The notes under the pieces: model-generated
The model's database searches: none
The model's input: only the letters and a program-made list of their open reading frames with translations
What the model was told of the DNA's origin: nothing
Shown here: one piece after another, positions 54,520 to 64,000 of the stretch
How the letters are laid out: every line of letters starts with the position of its first letter
Position numbering within the stretch: the stretch's first letter is position 1
From: Dyadobacter luteus
GTDB lineage: Bacteria; Bacteroidota; Bacteroidia; Cytophagales; Spirosomataceae
Direction of reading: 5' to 3'
Assembly: GCF_003383615.1 (NCBI RefSeq)
Contig: NZ_QNUL01000022.1
Span: forward strand, 42,615 to 106,614
Length of the DNA stretch: 64,000 nucleotides
Program-made: the position numbers and the translations under genes

Positions 54520-57500
54520 TTAAAATGCGTATCTCAAACCGATCTGGATCTGGTAAGGGTTACCGTTCAGACTTGATACACCTGTTCCGTTACTCATTCC
54601 GTAATTGAAACGCTGAGCCGTTTTGTCAAATGATCTGATCGTGTAAAGGTTTTGCTTACCAAGGTTTGTTCCAACACCCCATTCTTTGTTCAAAAGGTTA
54701 GCTACGTTGAAGATATCAACAGATGCTTCGATACCGTGGTTTTTGTAGAAATTGAACTTCTTAGCAAGTCTAAGGTCAAATACACCGTAGAAACCGTTGA
54801 TACCACCGTTACGCTCAGCCATTTTACCCATATCTCTCATGATATAGTCTTTGATGCTTTGCTCTGCCTCAGGGTTGTTCAGGATATTGTTGATACCGTC
54901 GCGAACCACTTGTGGTGTTTCAGGACTGTTTGGATCGTAGATATAAGGCAAGTCGTTCGAAGAAACGAAGTCACCGTTCATGTTACCATTCACAGCCATT
55001 GAGTAGCGGGTACCACCGATACCTGAGTAACGAAGACCCAACGTCACACCCCAAATGCTTGGTGCAGTTCCGTAAAATACTACTTTGTTACGGAAATGGT
55101 TGTTAGCGTAAGTAATGCGGCTCAAATCGCGTGGGTCGTCATTTACCATCAAATCAAGCGTTGCTGTGTTAGCTACGTTACCGTTGTAGGAAGTATTGTC
55201 TTTCGAATCGTTCCAGGTATATGACACCGTGATTTGTCCATCCCTGAAGTAACGGTAAGTACCGTCGATCACCACTGCAACCTGGTTTTTCTTACCAATG
55301 CTGTTCAGCTCTAGTACACGTCCAACCTGCTTGGTCTTACGGCTTTCAAGCCAGTTCACAGCACCGTTTGTTGCGTTGATTGTACTGGCAGGAACATATA
55401 CTCCACGGTTACCCTCAGCAGCAATGCGGAAATAAGGATCTTCTACCATGTTGCGGTCTATGTACATGTAGTTGTTGCGTGCCCATGAAGCATAACCATT
55501 GATACCTACACGAAGACGATCACTGAAAAAGTGGTTGTAAGAGAAGTTCGCTTTGTAAAGCACAGGGATTTTCGCGTCAACATTGTTCATGTTAATCGTA
55601 AGCAAACGCTCAACCCCAGGTATGTTAAACAATTCGGCACCCGGCGCTGAGGCAGGATTCTCACGGTAGCCAGGGAAATTTGGTTTTGGAACCAGAGCCC
55701 CCTGAATTTCCACAGCTGCTACTTTTGTTCCGTCGAACAACATATTGTTGATCATCGAGTAAGGGTTCAATTGAGAACCGAAGATACCTGCACCAAAACG
55801 GATAATGTCTTTGCTTTGCTCATTTACATCCCATGTAAACTGTACACGTGGCTGTAATTGCGTTGTATTGATCTTGTTATCTGTACGTAGTTGCAACTCG
55901 TCAAACACTACCTGGCTGAAATTAGCTTTGTTCAGGTATTGTGTGTTGTCCAAACGCAAACCTGCCATCATTTCAAGGCCACGAGCCAATTTTGTATCCA
56001 TTTGTGCGTAAAGACCTGTCGCCAGAGAGTTTACGATAGAGCTTGGATCATCAAGCAAGTTGATCTCACGAGCGTAACGATAAGGAGTCTGATTGTTGAA
56101 GTTTTCAAGACCTGTGAAATAGAAACGACCATTCATTTCGCTACCATAAACCGACTTCATACGGTTGAACATTACGTCGATACCGAAAGTGAAGTTGATT
56201 TTACCTGTATTGTAGTAAAGGTTGTTAACAGCCTGGTAAGTCTGACCTTTGAACCACTCAGGAGTGTAGCGCTGACCGCCGATCTGGATCGCTGTAATAT
56301 AGTTGTTGGTTCCCGAAGTCGAGTTGATGTTTTCAACAATAGCACGCGGAATGCTGGCAGCCGGAAGTTCGTTGCTTGGGGTTACCCCTTCGTACTGATA
56401 AAAATGCTGCACCTTTAGTTCGTTCGTGATCTTTGGGTTTATGATTGTACGAAGAGAAGCCATAATGCTGTTGTTGAGAGCTTTACGGTTTGCATAAGAC
56501 TCGTATGAAGTAATGCTCGTGTTGTCGTTGTCGGACAGTAGGTCGTTGTCGCGAACGAAGTTGTTACGCACTGTGAGCAAGTTCTTCGAATTCAACTGCC
56601 AGTCAATTCTCGCAAAAATAGCGTCAGTACCTTTTTTCTTGCCAAAAGATCCGAATTGGGGATTGTTGGATACACCGTATTTTGATCTTGCAATATCAAG
56701 GAAATTATCCAATGTAGCTTGCGTCACACGGTTTGCAGCTACATCAGCATCTGATTGCAGGTTGGCAATAAAAAGAGGGCGGGCATCAGCCTGGTGATCC
56801 CATGCAATAAAGAAATGCGCTTTGTCTTTTTTCAACGCACCACCCAAAGACATACCAAATTGATTGGTAGAGAAATCCTGTGTTCTTTTGTTACCTCTTA
56901 GGTCATAACCACTTGACAGCCAGTCTGCACGCATGAAGTTAAATGCGCTACCAGTCAGTTTGTTAGTTCCTGCTTTTGTGACTGTACTGATCGTTCCGCC
57001 ACCTGCACGTCCCAATGTTACATCGTATTCATTGGTCACTATTTTGAACTCGCGGATCGCTTCCATGGAAATGGAGTAGGCCCCGCCCGTAGTACCTCCT
57101 GAAACCGTACCACGTGACGACATCCCGTCAATTGTATAGTTGGTCGACGAAGCAAGCTGACCGCCGAGGCTGCTCCCATTACTCAATGGCGAAAGTTCGA
57201 TCAGGGAGTTGAAGTTCCGGCCGTTCACAGGAAGTTTTTGCAAATCTTTCGCGCTTACAGCTGTTGACGAACCAAGTGTTACTACTGTGTTTTTCAAAGA
57301 GCTAGCCTTGATATCTACAGCCTCAAGTTCATTAGAAGCTACTTCCATTTTGAAGTTTAGCTTAAGCTGATCTCCCTGGTTGAGTGCATATCCGGTTTTT
57401 TTCTGTTCTCCGAAACCAATGAAGGTAACAGTAATAGAGTAAGGAGAGCCCAGAGGAAGCTGCTTTACGATATAATCTCCATTTACATCAGTAACAGTAC

Positions 57501-57672
57501 CAGCGGTAAAACCGGTAGATTCATTTTTAATGTAAACTGTGGCACCTACGATCGGGCCGGCTTCTTCGGAAACCTTTCCTGTAATTGTTGCCTCATTACC
57601 CTGCCCGTAAATATAGGGTGAGCATAACAAGGTAGTAATCATGACAATTAGTCCGGTAATTAATCGATTCAT
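54520..57672 (-). CDS. Oar-like TonB-dependent receptor with carboxypeptidase-regulatory domain
   Basis: A 1050-aa outer-membrane protein with signal peptide (MNRLITGLIVMITTLLCSPYIYGQ), a CarboxypepD_reg-like domain (about 27-115; ATITGKVSEEAGPIVGATVYIKNE), a plug with GRNFNSLIELSPL and NYTIDGMSSRGT, and a TonB-dependent barrel ending in IQIGLRYAF. It resembles the Oar type (AGGGTISTVTKAGTNKLTGSAFNFMR) more than SusC, and no SusD gene accompanies it. Such receptors transport or bind proteins and peptides. It is followed by tandem hairpins. Confidence 0.92.
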   Translation of the reverse strand: MNRLITGLIVMITTLLCSPYIYGQGNEATITGKVSEEAGPIVGATVYIKNESTGFTAGTVTDVNGDYIVKQLPLGSPYSITVTFIGFGEQKKTGYALNQGDQLKLNFKMEVASNELEAVDIKASSLKNTVVTLGSSTAVSAKDLQKLPVNGRNFNSLIELSPLSNGSSLGGQLASSTNYTIDGMSSRGTVSGGTTGGAYSISMEAIREFKIVTNEYDVTLGRAGGGTISTVTKAGTNKLTGSAFNFMRADWLSSGYDLRGNKRTQDFSTNQFGMSLGGALKKDKAHFFIAWDHQADARPLFIANLQSDADVAANRVTQATLDNFLDIARSKYGVSNNPQFGSFGKKKGTDAIFARIDWQLNSKNLLTVRNNFVRDNDLLSDNDNTSITSYESYANRKALNNSIMASLRTIINPKITNELKVQHFYQYEGVTPSNELPAASIPRAIVENINSTSGTNNYITAIQIGGQRYTPEWFKGQTYQAVNNLYYNTGKINFTFGIDVMFNRMKSVYGSEMNGRFYFTGLENFNNQTPYRYAREINLLDDPSSIVNSLATGLYAQMDTKLARGLEMMAGLRLDNTQYLNKANFSQVVFDELQLRTDNKINTTQLQPRVQFTWDVNEQSKDIIRFGAGIFGSQLNPYSMINNMLFDGTKVAAVEIQGALVPKPNFPGYRENPASAPGAELFNIPGVERLLTINMNNVDAKIPVLYKANFSYNHFFSDRLRVGINGYASWARNNYMYIDRNMVEDPYFRIAAEGNRGVYVPASTINATNGAVNWLESRKTKQVGRVLELNSIGKKNQVAVVIDGTYRYFRDGQITVSYTWNDSKDNTSYNGNVANTATLDLMVNDDPRDLSRITYANNHFRNKVVFYGTAPSIWGVTLGLRYSGIGGTRYSMAVNGNMNGDFVSSNDLPYIYDPNSPETPQVVRDGINNILNNPEAEQSIKDYIMRDMGKMAERNGGINGFYGVFDLRLAKKFNFYKNHGIEASVDIFNVANLLNKEWGVGTNLGKQNLYTIRSFDKTAQRFNYGMSNGTGVSSLNGNPYQIQIGLRYAF

Positions 57673-58233
57673 TTTTGTTAATTAATAAGTAATAGATGTG
57701 AGTTGAAAAAATACATGACGATCCGCTCACCAGATTTTCTGGTGTTTCGGGTATTTAAAGTGGGAGAGTTATCTGATGAAAAAGAAAATTGGTGTGAGAG
57801 AACGCTGCCGCCAAAGGGTTGCTACGCCTCTCCGGTACATTTTAGATCATCAAATCTGATTCGTTTTCTTATACGATCGGCTGATTTTTCTGCCGCAAAA
57901 GTAGACTTGTAATATTATGCTTGTGTGAATCATTCATTAACGCTTGGTTAATCTTTGGGGGCTTTAAAATATCACTTACCAATGTTACTCGCAGGCACCA
58001 TGCTCTGTGTAGAGTTCCGGAGGAGATTAAAGCTGGTTTACCTCACAGAATCTCTTAGCCATGCCATCCAAGCTACCCCTGGTTGAAGTCAAGCCATGTT
58101 AGATTCTTTAATTTGATCTCTTTATCTGAGGCCTGACCAGGTTTACCTTAGGATTTGAGATGGGCTCAACTTTACTTAACTTCCCCAAATAATATCTTTT
58201 CGGTACGTCAGCAACTTAATTCCAGGTATAAAT
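57673..58233. other. gene-free stretch between divergent genes
   Basis: About 560 bases holding the promoters of the Oar-like gene and of the winged-helix gene. A short frame at 57703-57912 has no family marks and is not considered real. No strong repeat is seen. Confidence 0.4.
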
Positions 58234-59307
58234 ATGAAAGCACAGGACATCATCAGGCTCCGGCTTTTTAATCAGAAACTCTCAAAGAGTTCTGAAACTA
58301 CTCCAGCCGAAATAGTGTCTTGGTTCGGTGCGATGCAGGCACAGGACTTCGCTGGAGCAAAATGGTCGATAGGCCTTCGGGGAAAGGGTATGACAGAAAT
58401 GGATGTTGGCAGGGCAATTGCTGAAAAGCAGATCATCCGCACCTGGCCTATGCGGGGTACACTGCATTTTGTTGTCCCGGAAGATGTGCGCTGGCTACTG
58501 TCATTGCTGGCTCCGAGAATCATTTCCGGTGCCGCAGGAAGACATCGCCAGCTGGAATTGGATGCACTTACTTTCTCCAAAAGTCAGGATATACTTGAGA
58601 ACGCACTGCAAGGGGGAAAGCAGCTCACCCGTAAAGAAGTGTATGATATACTTAACTTGAACGGTATTTCAACTGAGGGGCAACGCGGCATCCACATTAT
58701 CAATTACCTGGCCATGAAACAAGTGCTATGCCATGGCGCGCATCAGGATAAACAGCCCACTTATGCACTGCTCGACGACTGGGTGCCCGTGGGTCACGCA
58801 CTCTCTACCGAAGAATCTTTGCATAGGGTTGCAGTTAAATACTTTCAAAGTCACGGCCCCGCTACACTGGCCGATTTTGTCTGGTGGACAGGTTTAAAAA
58901 TTTCCGATGCGCGGCTGGCTCTCAACTCAGCATCCCCTCTCCTATCTTCCTTTGAATTCAACGGTCAAAAATACTGGTTTTCATCCGATCTGCCCGATCG
59001 GTTGCCTGCAAAGAATATCTCACTTCTACCCGGTTTCGATGAACTGATGCTAGGATACACGGATCGTAAACTATTGGTGCAGGAGGCACTACTGCCCAAA
59101 ATCGTTCCCGGAAACAATGGTATGTTTATGCCGACCATCGTAATCAACGGCAAAGTGGAAGGCTTATGGAAAAGAACTTTTAAGAAAGACCGTATTGTGA
59201 TCCAGCTCTTGCCGTTTGACAAAATACATGATAAATATAAAGACGACATTCTCCAGGCTGCCGGCCAATTCGGACATTACCTTGGAACGCCAATAGAGTT
59301 GTGTTAA
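58234..59307 (+). CDS. winged-helix (HTH_42, AlkZ-related) protein
   Basis: A 357-aa protein of the winged-helix DNA-binding family PF06224. The family marks are AMQAQDFAGAKWSIGLR at about 32-48, IIRTWPMRGTLHFV at about 67-80, and LLPGFDELMLGYTDRKLLVQ in the last third. The best-known member, AlkZ, opens DNA crosslinks as a glycosylase, and the QxQ-type active site could be MQAQD here. Most members are of unknown role. It stands alone between two larger genes. Confidence 0.88.
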   Translation: MKAQDIIRLRLFNQKLSKSSETTPAEIVSWFGAMQAQDFAGAKWSIGLRGKGMTEMDVGRAIAEKQIIRTWPMRGTLHFVVPEDVRWLLSLLAPRIISGAAGRHRQLELDALTFSKSQDILENALQGGKQLTRKEVYDILNLNGISTEGQRGIHIINYLAMKQVLCHGAHQDKQPTYALLDDWVPVGHALSTEESLHRVAVKYFQSHGPATLADFVWWTGLKISDARLALNSASPLLSSFEFNGQKYWFSSDLPDRLPAKNISLLPGFDELMLGYTDRKLLVQEALLPKIVPGNNGMFMPTIVINGKVEGLWKRTFKKDRIVIQLLPFDKIHDKYKDDILQAAGQFGHYLGTPIELC

Positions 59308-59803
59308 ACATCTTCAGAAATAGATAATCTCTGCCCCTCCGAATCAAATCAATGTAAGCCTGCATGAAGTTTGCCATTTTCCTTACTTAAATTCCGGATT
59401 TCGGTAAAGACTTAAAATTGATTAGTCATACTCAATCCTTCCTACTGTCAAATAGTCTCACAGTCGGATTAGCATATAGAATTTTTTTGAAGATGCTAAA
59501 TCAATAGTGATTAAAAAGAGATCAAACAAATCGCTAAAATACGGCGTAGTTGGATTTAGTAACATTCAGTTGCGAACTAAGCAAAAGAGAACAGGTCGAT
59601 TTTTGACTTTCCAGGCACACCGCTTTCACCAGAAAGAAATGAGCACAAAAATTTAACCAGTTACAATCCTATCATAAGGGTAGAAAAATTTATCATAATT
59701 GCTTCATTGACTGTGCCCCTGCACATAAATTGATACTATATACGTATGTTTGCTACAGCAAACTTAAATAGAATTATTTCTATTAAAATCAATACATATT
59801 ACC
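59308..59803. other. gene-free stretch before the hybrid sensor gene
   Basis: About 500 AT-rich bases with no gene and no strong hairpin. It should hold the promoter of the hybrid two-component gene. Confidence 0.4.
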
Positions 59804-62800
59804 GTGAAATATTTGCTTCGATTACTACTGCTTTTCATCCCTGGACTTTTTATTTTAAACAATTCAGGAACAGCTCAGACATTTCAGCATATTTCAGAGA
59901 AACCCGGTGCCCCTCAGGGTCTTGTTTATGCAAGTGCTCAGGATCCAACAGGATTCATGTGGTTTGCTACACTGTCTGGCATTTATAAATATGACTCCCA
60001 TACCTTTAAACATTTCGTCCACAACCCGAAGGATTCTACCTCACTTGCTTCTGATTACACTAAATCTCTGATTTCGGATTCAAATGGCAACATATGGATT
60101 TGTACCAATAAGGGACTTTGCCTTTACAAAAACGCTACTGAAAACTTTGAAACGTTTAGACCGAACTCGCAAGATCCATCCTCCGTCAGTTCAGACCTTG
60201 TTCATTGCGTTTTAGAGGATAGGCAAAAAAACATATGGATCGGTACCAAAAAAGGTCTTGATCGTGCTGAAGTAAAAAATGGCAAAATACAGTTTACTCA
60301 CTTTTTACAATCCAAATCCGGGAGTCCTTCGTATGCAGTCCAGGCTATTGCCATGGGTAGAAATCAGGAATTATGGCTGGCTACCTCTAATGGACTTGTG
60401 TGGTTTGACCGCGGAAAAACTAAAATTTATAAGGCTAGTACAGATACCAGACTACCATTAATTAATGACTTCAGATATATTTTTAACGACCACGCAGGGA
60501 ATATTTGGCTGGGTATAAATAGAGGTGGATTGATGCGGTTCAGTATTTCATCTCAAACCTTTGAACTTATGTCCAGCTTCAAAAGTGCTGCAGGCGATTG
60601 GCCCGATCTCTCAGGATTTACAGGTGGCAGGCCAGGACGAGTATGGATGGCGACGATGTCAGGATTGGTAGACTTTGATTTGAAAACACATAAAGCTGAA
60701 TGGTATGTCAACAATCCGGCAAGCGAGCAAAGTCTTAGCGACGACGTATTAATGTCTATATTCAAAGATCGGCAAGGTGGCCTGTGGATCGGGAACTACT
60801 ATGGAGGACTGGATTATATGAATACATCCGTTCCTGCATTTTCCGGCTGGCCATTTTTTACCAACCGCATTACCAATAGCACGTTTAACAGTGCCTGGAT
60901 GGGTTTAACACCGAACCAAAAGCCGTGGTTAATAGCAGGAGATAAAAGTAAGATAATACAATATGATAAAAACACTAATAAAACAACAATATACAACCTA
61001 TCTATAGAGTTTGCACGAAACTTTAACCATTTCTTTGTTGATGATCACGATATGCTGTGGTGCGGAGGAGGAGGAAAACTTTACAGCTATGATATCAAAA
61101 AAGGCGCCACAAAGGCATTCCCTATGCCAGTTCATGAAGGCGTTCCGGTTGAAAAAGACATTGTATTCACTATCATGCAGGACAAACATCAAAAACTATG
61201 GCTAGGTGGTCCTTCTGGTGTATCATCATTCGACAAATCAGCATTAAAATTTCAGAAATGGGGTAACGATAAGGGGGTAACCAGCTTTTTTGAAGATTCA
61301 AAGGGAAACGTCTGGTTTGGAGCTAACAACCATATCGGAATCATAAGAAATGGCCGAGCTTACAATGAACGCATCTTACTTGAAAAAAATCCATCTACGG
61401 AAACAAATATAAAGAACGAGGTCTGGCGTATTTGTGAAGATGTAAAGGGTAGAATTTGGATAGCCAGCTCGAAAGGTTTGCAATATTATAACCCTCAAAA
61501 TAAGAAGTTTAATTCTGTAAATAACAACTTCCATAGTCTATTAAAGGGTATAGGAGATGTACAGGCGGATAAAAAAGGCAACTTATGGATTGAGGCAGGA
61601 GACCTGATACGCTTCCATCCTGACTATGGAACAATTCAATCCTATAGCCATCTGGATGGGCTACCAAGAAAAGCGCCACTGACACTGAGAGGATCTCAAA
61701 AAAATGATCAAGGAATATTATTTTTCAATACCAACCAAGAGATGTTTTCTTTCGATCCAGAAAAAGTTTTCACTGATAAACAGCCTGAGAACATTGTCAT
61801 CAGTTCGCTCAAACTTTTTAATAAGGACGTTAAAGCCAATGATGAAACTGCAGTACTCAAAAAGGACGTTGGGAGTGAAAAAAAGCTCACATTCAGGCAC
61901 GATCAGAACATCTTTACGCTGGATTTTGCTCTGCTAAGCTATGCAAGGTCACATAAAAACATGTATCGCTATCAACTGGAAGGTTTTGATAAAGTATGGA
62001 CCGAGACTTCGACTCCCTCGGCAACGTATATGAACCTACCTTTGGGCACCTATACTTTTCAGGTTAAAGCCGCCAACGGAGACGGCTTCTGGGTAAAAGA
62101 TCCACTTAAGATAAAAATAACCATCCTCCCACCCTGGTGGAAAACCTGGTATGCCTACCTGTTCTACGTACTTATTGCGGGCGGAGCGATCTATGCGATC
62201 AACCGTTTCTTCTGGCTTCGCTCGTCGTTCCGGAAAGAAAATGCGCTGAATCAGGTCAAACTTGATTTCTTCACCAATGTTTCGCACGAAATAAGAACTC
62301 ACCTCGCTCTGATCAGCGGGCCGCTTGAAAAAGCCTATCAAAATGCAAATGCTGACCAAACGATCGGAAGTTACCTCACCTACGCCCGCAACAATTCGGA
62401 CAGACTGATGTTGCTTGTCAATGAGTTACTAGACTTCCGAAAGATTCAGAACGGAAATATTCAGCTTCGTGTAGCAGAACATAATGTGGTAAGAGTGATC
62501 CAAACCGTGGTCGCATCGTTTGAACATCTCGCCAAAGAAAAAAACATCAATACCACCGTTTTAAGTCCGGATACACGCGTTATGCTTTGGTTTGACATGG
62601 CACAAATGCAGAAGGTATTTTATAACCTGCTGAGCAATGCCTATAAGTTCACACCAGACGGAGGTAAAATTACAGTTCACATCGCTGAACTCTCCAACGA
62701 AGTAAATATCAGTGTGGAAGATAACGGCAAGGGCATGTCGCAGGAGCATCTGAAAAAGCTCTTTACTTATTATTATCAGGCAGATTCCGACAAACCCGGA

Positions 62801-63814
62801 TATGGCATTGGTCTTGCACTTTCCAAAAGTATTGTTGAGCAACACCAAGGGTACCTCTATGCAGAAAGTAGCGAAAGCAGCGGGGAGACGCCCGGCGGAA
62901 CCAAAATGACCATCCGGTTATTGACTAAAAACCGGCACTTCACACAGGCTCAGCTTACGCCGCGGGCTACCGGTCATTTGGATAATGTGTTCAGCCCCGT
63001 ACCGGAAGCCCACAATAGCTTTGACACTCCTGAAAATACAAACAAACAAACCCTGCTGATCATTGAAGATAATGATGAACTGCGCGCTTTTATCAAAGAG
63101 TTATTTAATGCAGAGTACCATATTCTGGAGGCCGAAAATGGTCTCCGGGGATTGGAGCTTGCCAATGAACATTTACCGGATATCGTACTGTCAGATGTAA
63201 TGATGCCGGGGATGAATGGTGTAGAGGTTTGTAATCAGCTCAAAAGCGCAGAACTCACTTCTCACATTCCTGTGGTGCTACTTACTGCCAGAACGCAAAA
63301 TGAACAGGTTATTGAAGGACTGACCTTCGGTGCAGATGATTATGTTTTCAAACCCTTTGACCCGAGAATATTGGAGTTAAAGCTGAGTAATCTGATCAGA
63401 TTAAGAGGTGAGCTGAAAAAACGTTACCAGCAAACACTGCTCAGTGACAGCTCTACTTCCAATAGCATTGCTCATGATGTCAACGACGCTTTTATCAATA
63501 AACTGAGAGCTATTGTTACCCAAAATATTTCAAAAACTAATTTCGGGGTAAATGAAATGGCCAGTGAGGCGGGCATGAGCGTATCAGTTCTATACCGAAA
63601 AATGAAGTCACTTACTGATATGACCGTCAATGAATTTATTAAAAATATCCGCCTCAACGAAGCAAGAAAGTTTCTTGAATCCGGTGTGTATCAGGTAAAT
63701 GAAGTAGCCACCATTGTCGGATTCGATGACAGTAAATACTTCAGCAAGGAATTCAGAAAAGTATTTGGTAAAACACCTACAGAGGTAAGAAAGCAGGCTC
63801 CTCATAAAGAATAG
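59804..63814 (+). CDS. hybrid two-component system protein (sensor kinase, receiver, AraC)
   Basis: A 1336-aa HTCS beginning with GTG (MKYLLRLLLLFIPGLFILNNSGTAQ, signal peptide). The periplasmic part (about 30-660) contains two seven-bladed Reg_prop propellers, with repeats such as GNIWICTNKGLCLY and KNIWIGTKKGLDR. Then come a Y_Y_Y domain (about 690-765), a transmembrane helix (about 780-800), HisKA with His828 (SHEIRTHLAL), HATPase (NVSVEDNGKGM-type boxes), a receiver with Asp1131 (LSDVMMPGM) and an AraC HTH (about 1235-1336). The residue after the H-box, usually Pro, is His. HTCS proteins sense oligosaccharides and switch on polysaccharide-utilisation genes; the target lies outside the window or is the locus at 45.8-52.9 kb. 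Confidence 0.95.
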   Translation: MKYLLRLLLLFIPGLFILNNSGTAQTFQHISEKPGAPQGLVYASAQDPTGFMWFATLSGIYKYDSHTFKHFVHNPKDSTSLASDYTKSLISDSNGNIWICTNKGLCLYKNATENFETFRPNSQDPSSVSSDLVHCVLEDRQKNIWIGTKKGLDRAEVKNGKIQFTHFLQSKSGSPSYAVQAIAMGRNQELWLATSNGLVWFDRGKTKIYKASTDTRLPLINDFRYIFNDHAGNIWLGINRGGLMRFSISSQTFELMSSFKSAAGDWPDLSGFTGGRPGRVWMATMSGLVDFDLKTHKAEWYVNNPASEQSLSDDVLMSIFKDRQGGLWIGNYYGGLDYMNTSVPAFSGWPFFTNRITNSTFNSAWMGLTPNQKPWLIAGDKSKIIQYDKNTNKTTIYNLSIEFARNFNHFFVDDHDMLWCGGGGKLYSYDIKKGATKAFPMPVHEGVPVEKDIVFTIMQDKHQKLWLGGPSGVSSFDKSALKFQKWGNDKGVTSFFEDSKGNVWFGANNHIGIIRNGRAYNERILLEKNPSTETNIKNEVWRICEDVKGRIWIASSKGLQYYNPQNKKFNSVNNNFHSLLKGIGDVQADKKGNLWIEAGDLIRFHPDYGTIQSYSHLDGLPRKAPLTLRGSQKNDQGILFFNTNQEMFSFDPEKVFTDKQPENIVISSLKLFNKDVKANDETAVLKKDVGSEKKLTFRHDQNIFTLDFALLSYARSHKNMYRYQLEGFDKVWTETSTPSATYMNLPLGTYTFQVKAANGDGFWVKDPLKIKITILPPWWKTWYAYLFYVLIAGGAIYAINRFFWLRSSFRKENALNQVKLDFFTNVSHEIRTHLALISGPLEKAYQNANADQTIGSYLTYARNNSDRLMLLVNELLDFRKIQNGNIQLRVAEHNVVRVIQTVVASFEHLAKEKNINTTVLSPDTRVMLWFDMAQMQKVFYNLLSNAYKFTPDGGKITVHIAELSNEVNISVEDNGKGMSQEHLKKLFTYYYQADSDKPGYGIGLALSKSIVEQHQGYLYAESSESSGETPGGTKMTIRLLTKNRHFTQAQLTPRATGHLDNVFSPVPEAHNSFDTPENTNKQTLLIIEDNDELRAFIKELFNAEYHILEAENGLRGLELANEHLPDIVLSDVMMPGMNGVEVCNQLKSAELTSHIPVVLLTARTQNEQVIEGLTFGADDYVFKPFDPRILELKLSNLIRLRGELKKRYQQTLLSDSSTSNSIAHDVNDAFINKLRAIVTQNISKTNFGVNEMASEAGMSVSVLYRKMKSLTDMTVNEFIKNIRLNEARKFLESGVYQVNEVATIVGFDDSKYFSKEFRKVFGKTPTEVRKQAPHKE

Positions 63815-63923
63815 TATTCTTATCCTGCACAGATTCGATTTGAACAAGTTTGTGTCGCAAATCGGATCACCGTCACAAGAAAAAAGGCATGAAAAAAAAT
63901 CCCCATACCTTTCCATTTATCAG

Positions 63924-63960
63924 AGAGGCTGTCTCAAAAGGGCAGCCTCTTTTTGCTTTT
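63924..63960 (+). terminator. Rho-independent terminator of the HTCS gene
   Basis: AGAGGCTG / CAGCCTCT (8 bp) with an 11-base loop, followed by TTTTTGCTTTT. It lies about 110 bases after the stop codon. Confidence 0.8.
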
Positions 63961-64000
63961 ATTGGGTTGTTTATTTTTTCGAAATTGATTATCTTTAGAT

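Noticed and set aside
54652..56418. Several plus-strand ORFs over the Oar-like gene
   Set aside because: They are antisense shadows of a well-supported TonB receptor.
57703..57912. 69-aa plus-strand ORF upstream of the Oar-like gene
   Set aside because: It lies in a promoter region, has no domain and no neighbours that would explain it.

Overview
The window looks like chromosomal DNA of a Bacteroidota bacterium, probably a Cytophagales member such as Dyadobacter or a relative (inference). The support is SusC/SusD pairs, a FecI/FecR-type sigma/anti-sigma pair, a hybrid two-component sensor with an AraC output, DUF6520 and MauE proteins, RteC/Mob-style mobilisation genes and a TAnnTTTG-type promoter element. 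The central part (about 13-45 kb) is accessory DNA; the two ends are ordinary polysaccharide- or nutrient-uptake and oxidoreductase genes.

1-12.65 kb: the 3' part of a SusD gene, a DUF6520 protein and a MauE-like membrane protein, a Crp-type regulator with an unknown 407-aa neighbour, a 47-aa candidate lanthipeptide precursor, an AraC regulator driving two short-chain oxidoreductases and a RICIN-fold protein, a LytS/LytTR two-component pair and a full-length class I lanthipeptide dehydratase (LanB), with no cyclase or transporter in view.

13.2-23.7 kb: a mobilisable element. It carries a DUF932 protein, a degenerate LytS-like sensor, a GC-rich candidate oriT, MobA/MobB-type relaxosome genes and a VirD4-type coupling protein. 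Directly after it lies the most interesting locus of the window. A divergent XRE regulator faces a two-gene operon that encodes an unusual sigma-70 (ECF-like) factor with an extra C-terminal helix-turn-helix, then a TnpB/Cas12f-like protein that has lost the end of its RuvC domain. A strongly folded intergenic RNA follows, closed by a Rho-independent terminator. The layout suggests RNA-guided recruitment of a sigma factor, i.e. programmable transcription rather than DNA cleavage.

23.7-26.5 kb: a scrapyard of IS3, IS66 (two head-to-head C-terminal stumps) and RHS fragments. 26.5-28.1 kb: an LpxR-like outer-membrane lipid A deacylase.

28.5-44.3 kb: one tightly packed 12-gene minus-strand operon for DNA phosphorothioation and associated restriction. 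It holds a serine recombinase, SspB (DUF4007), SspC ATPase, SspD (PAPS-reductase-like), an unrecognised 545-aa protein, an AAA ATPase, a PIN-like protein, the SspA/DndA cysteine desulfurase, a PLD-helicase, two small proteins and a DndD/SbcC-like ATPase. A terminator closes it. Upstream lies a 1.6-kb eroded stretch with a tRNA-3'-end-like sequence, possibly an attachment-site scar.

45.8-64 kb: a sigma/FecR/SusC/SusD uptake locus, a type I phosphodiesterase, an Oar-like TonB-dependent receptor, a winged-helix (AlkZ-like) protein and a hybrid two-component sensor. Convergent genes are separated by clear hairpin terminators.
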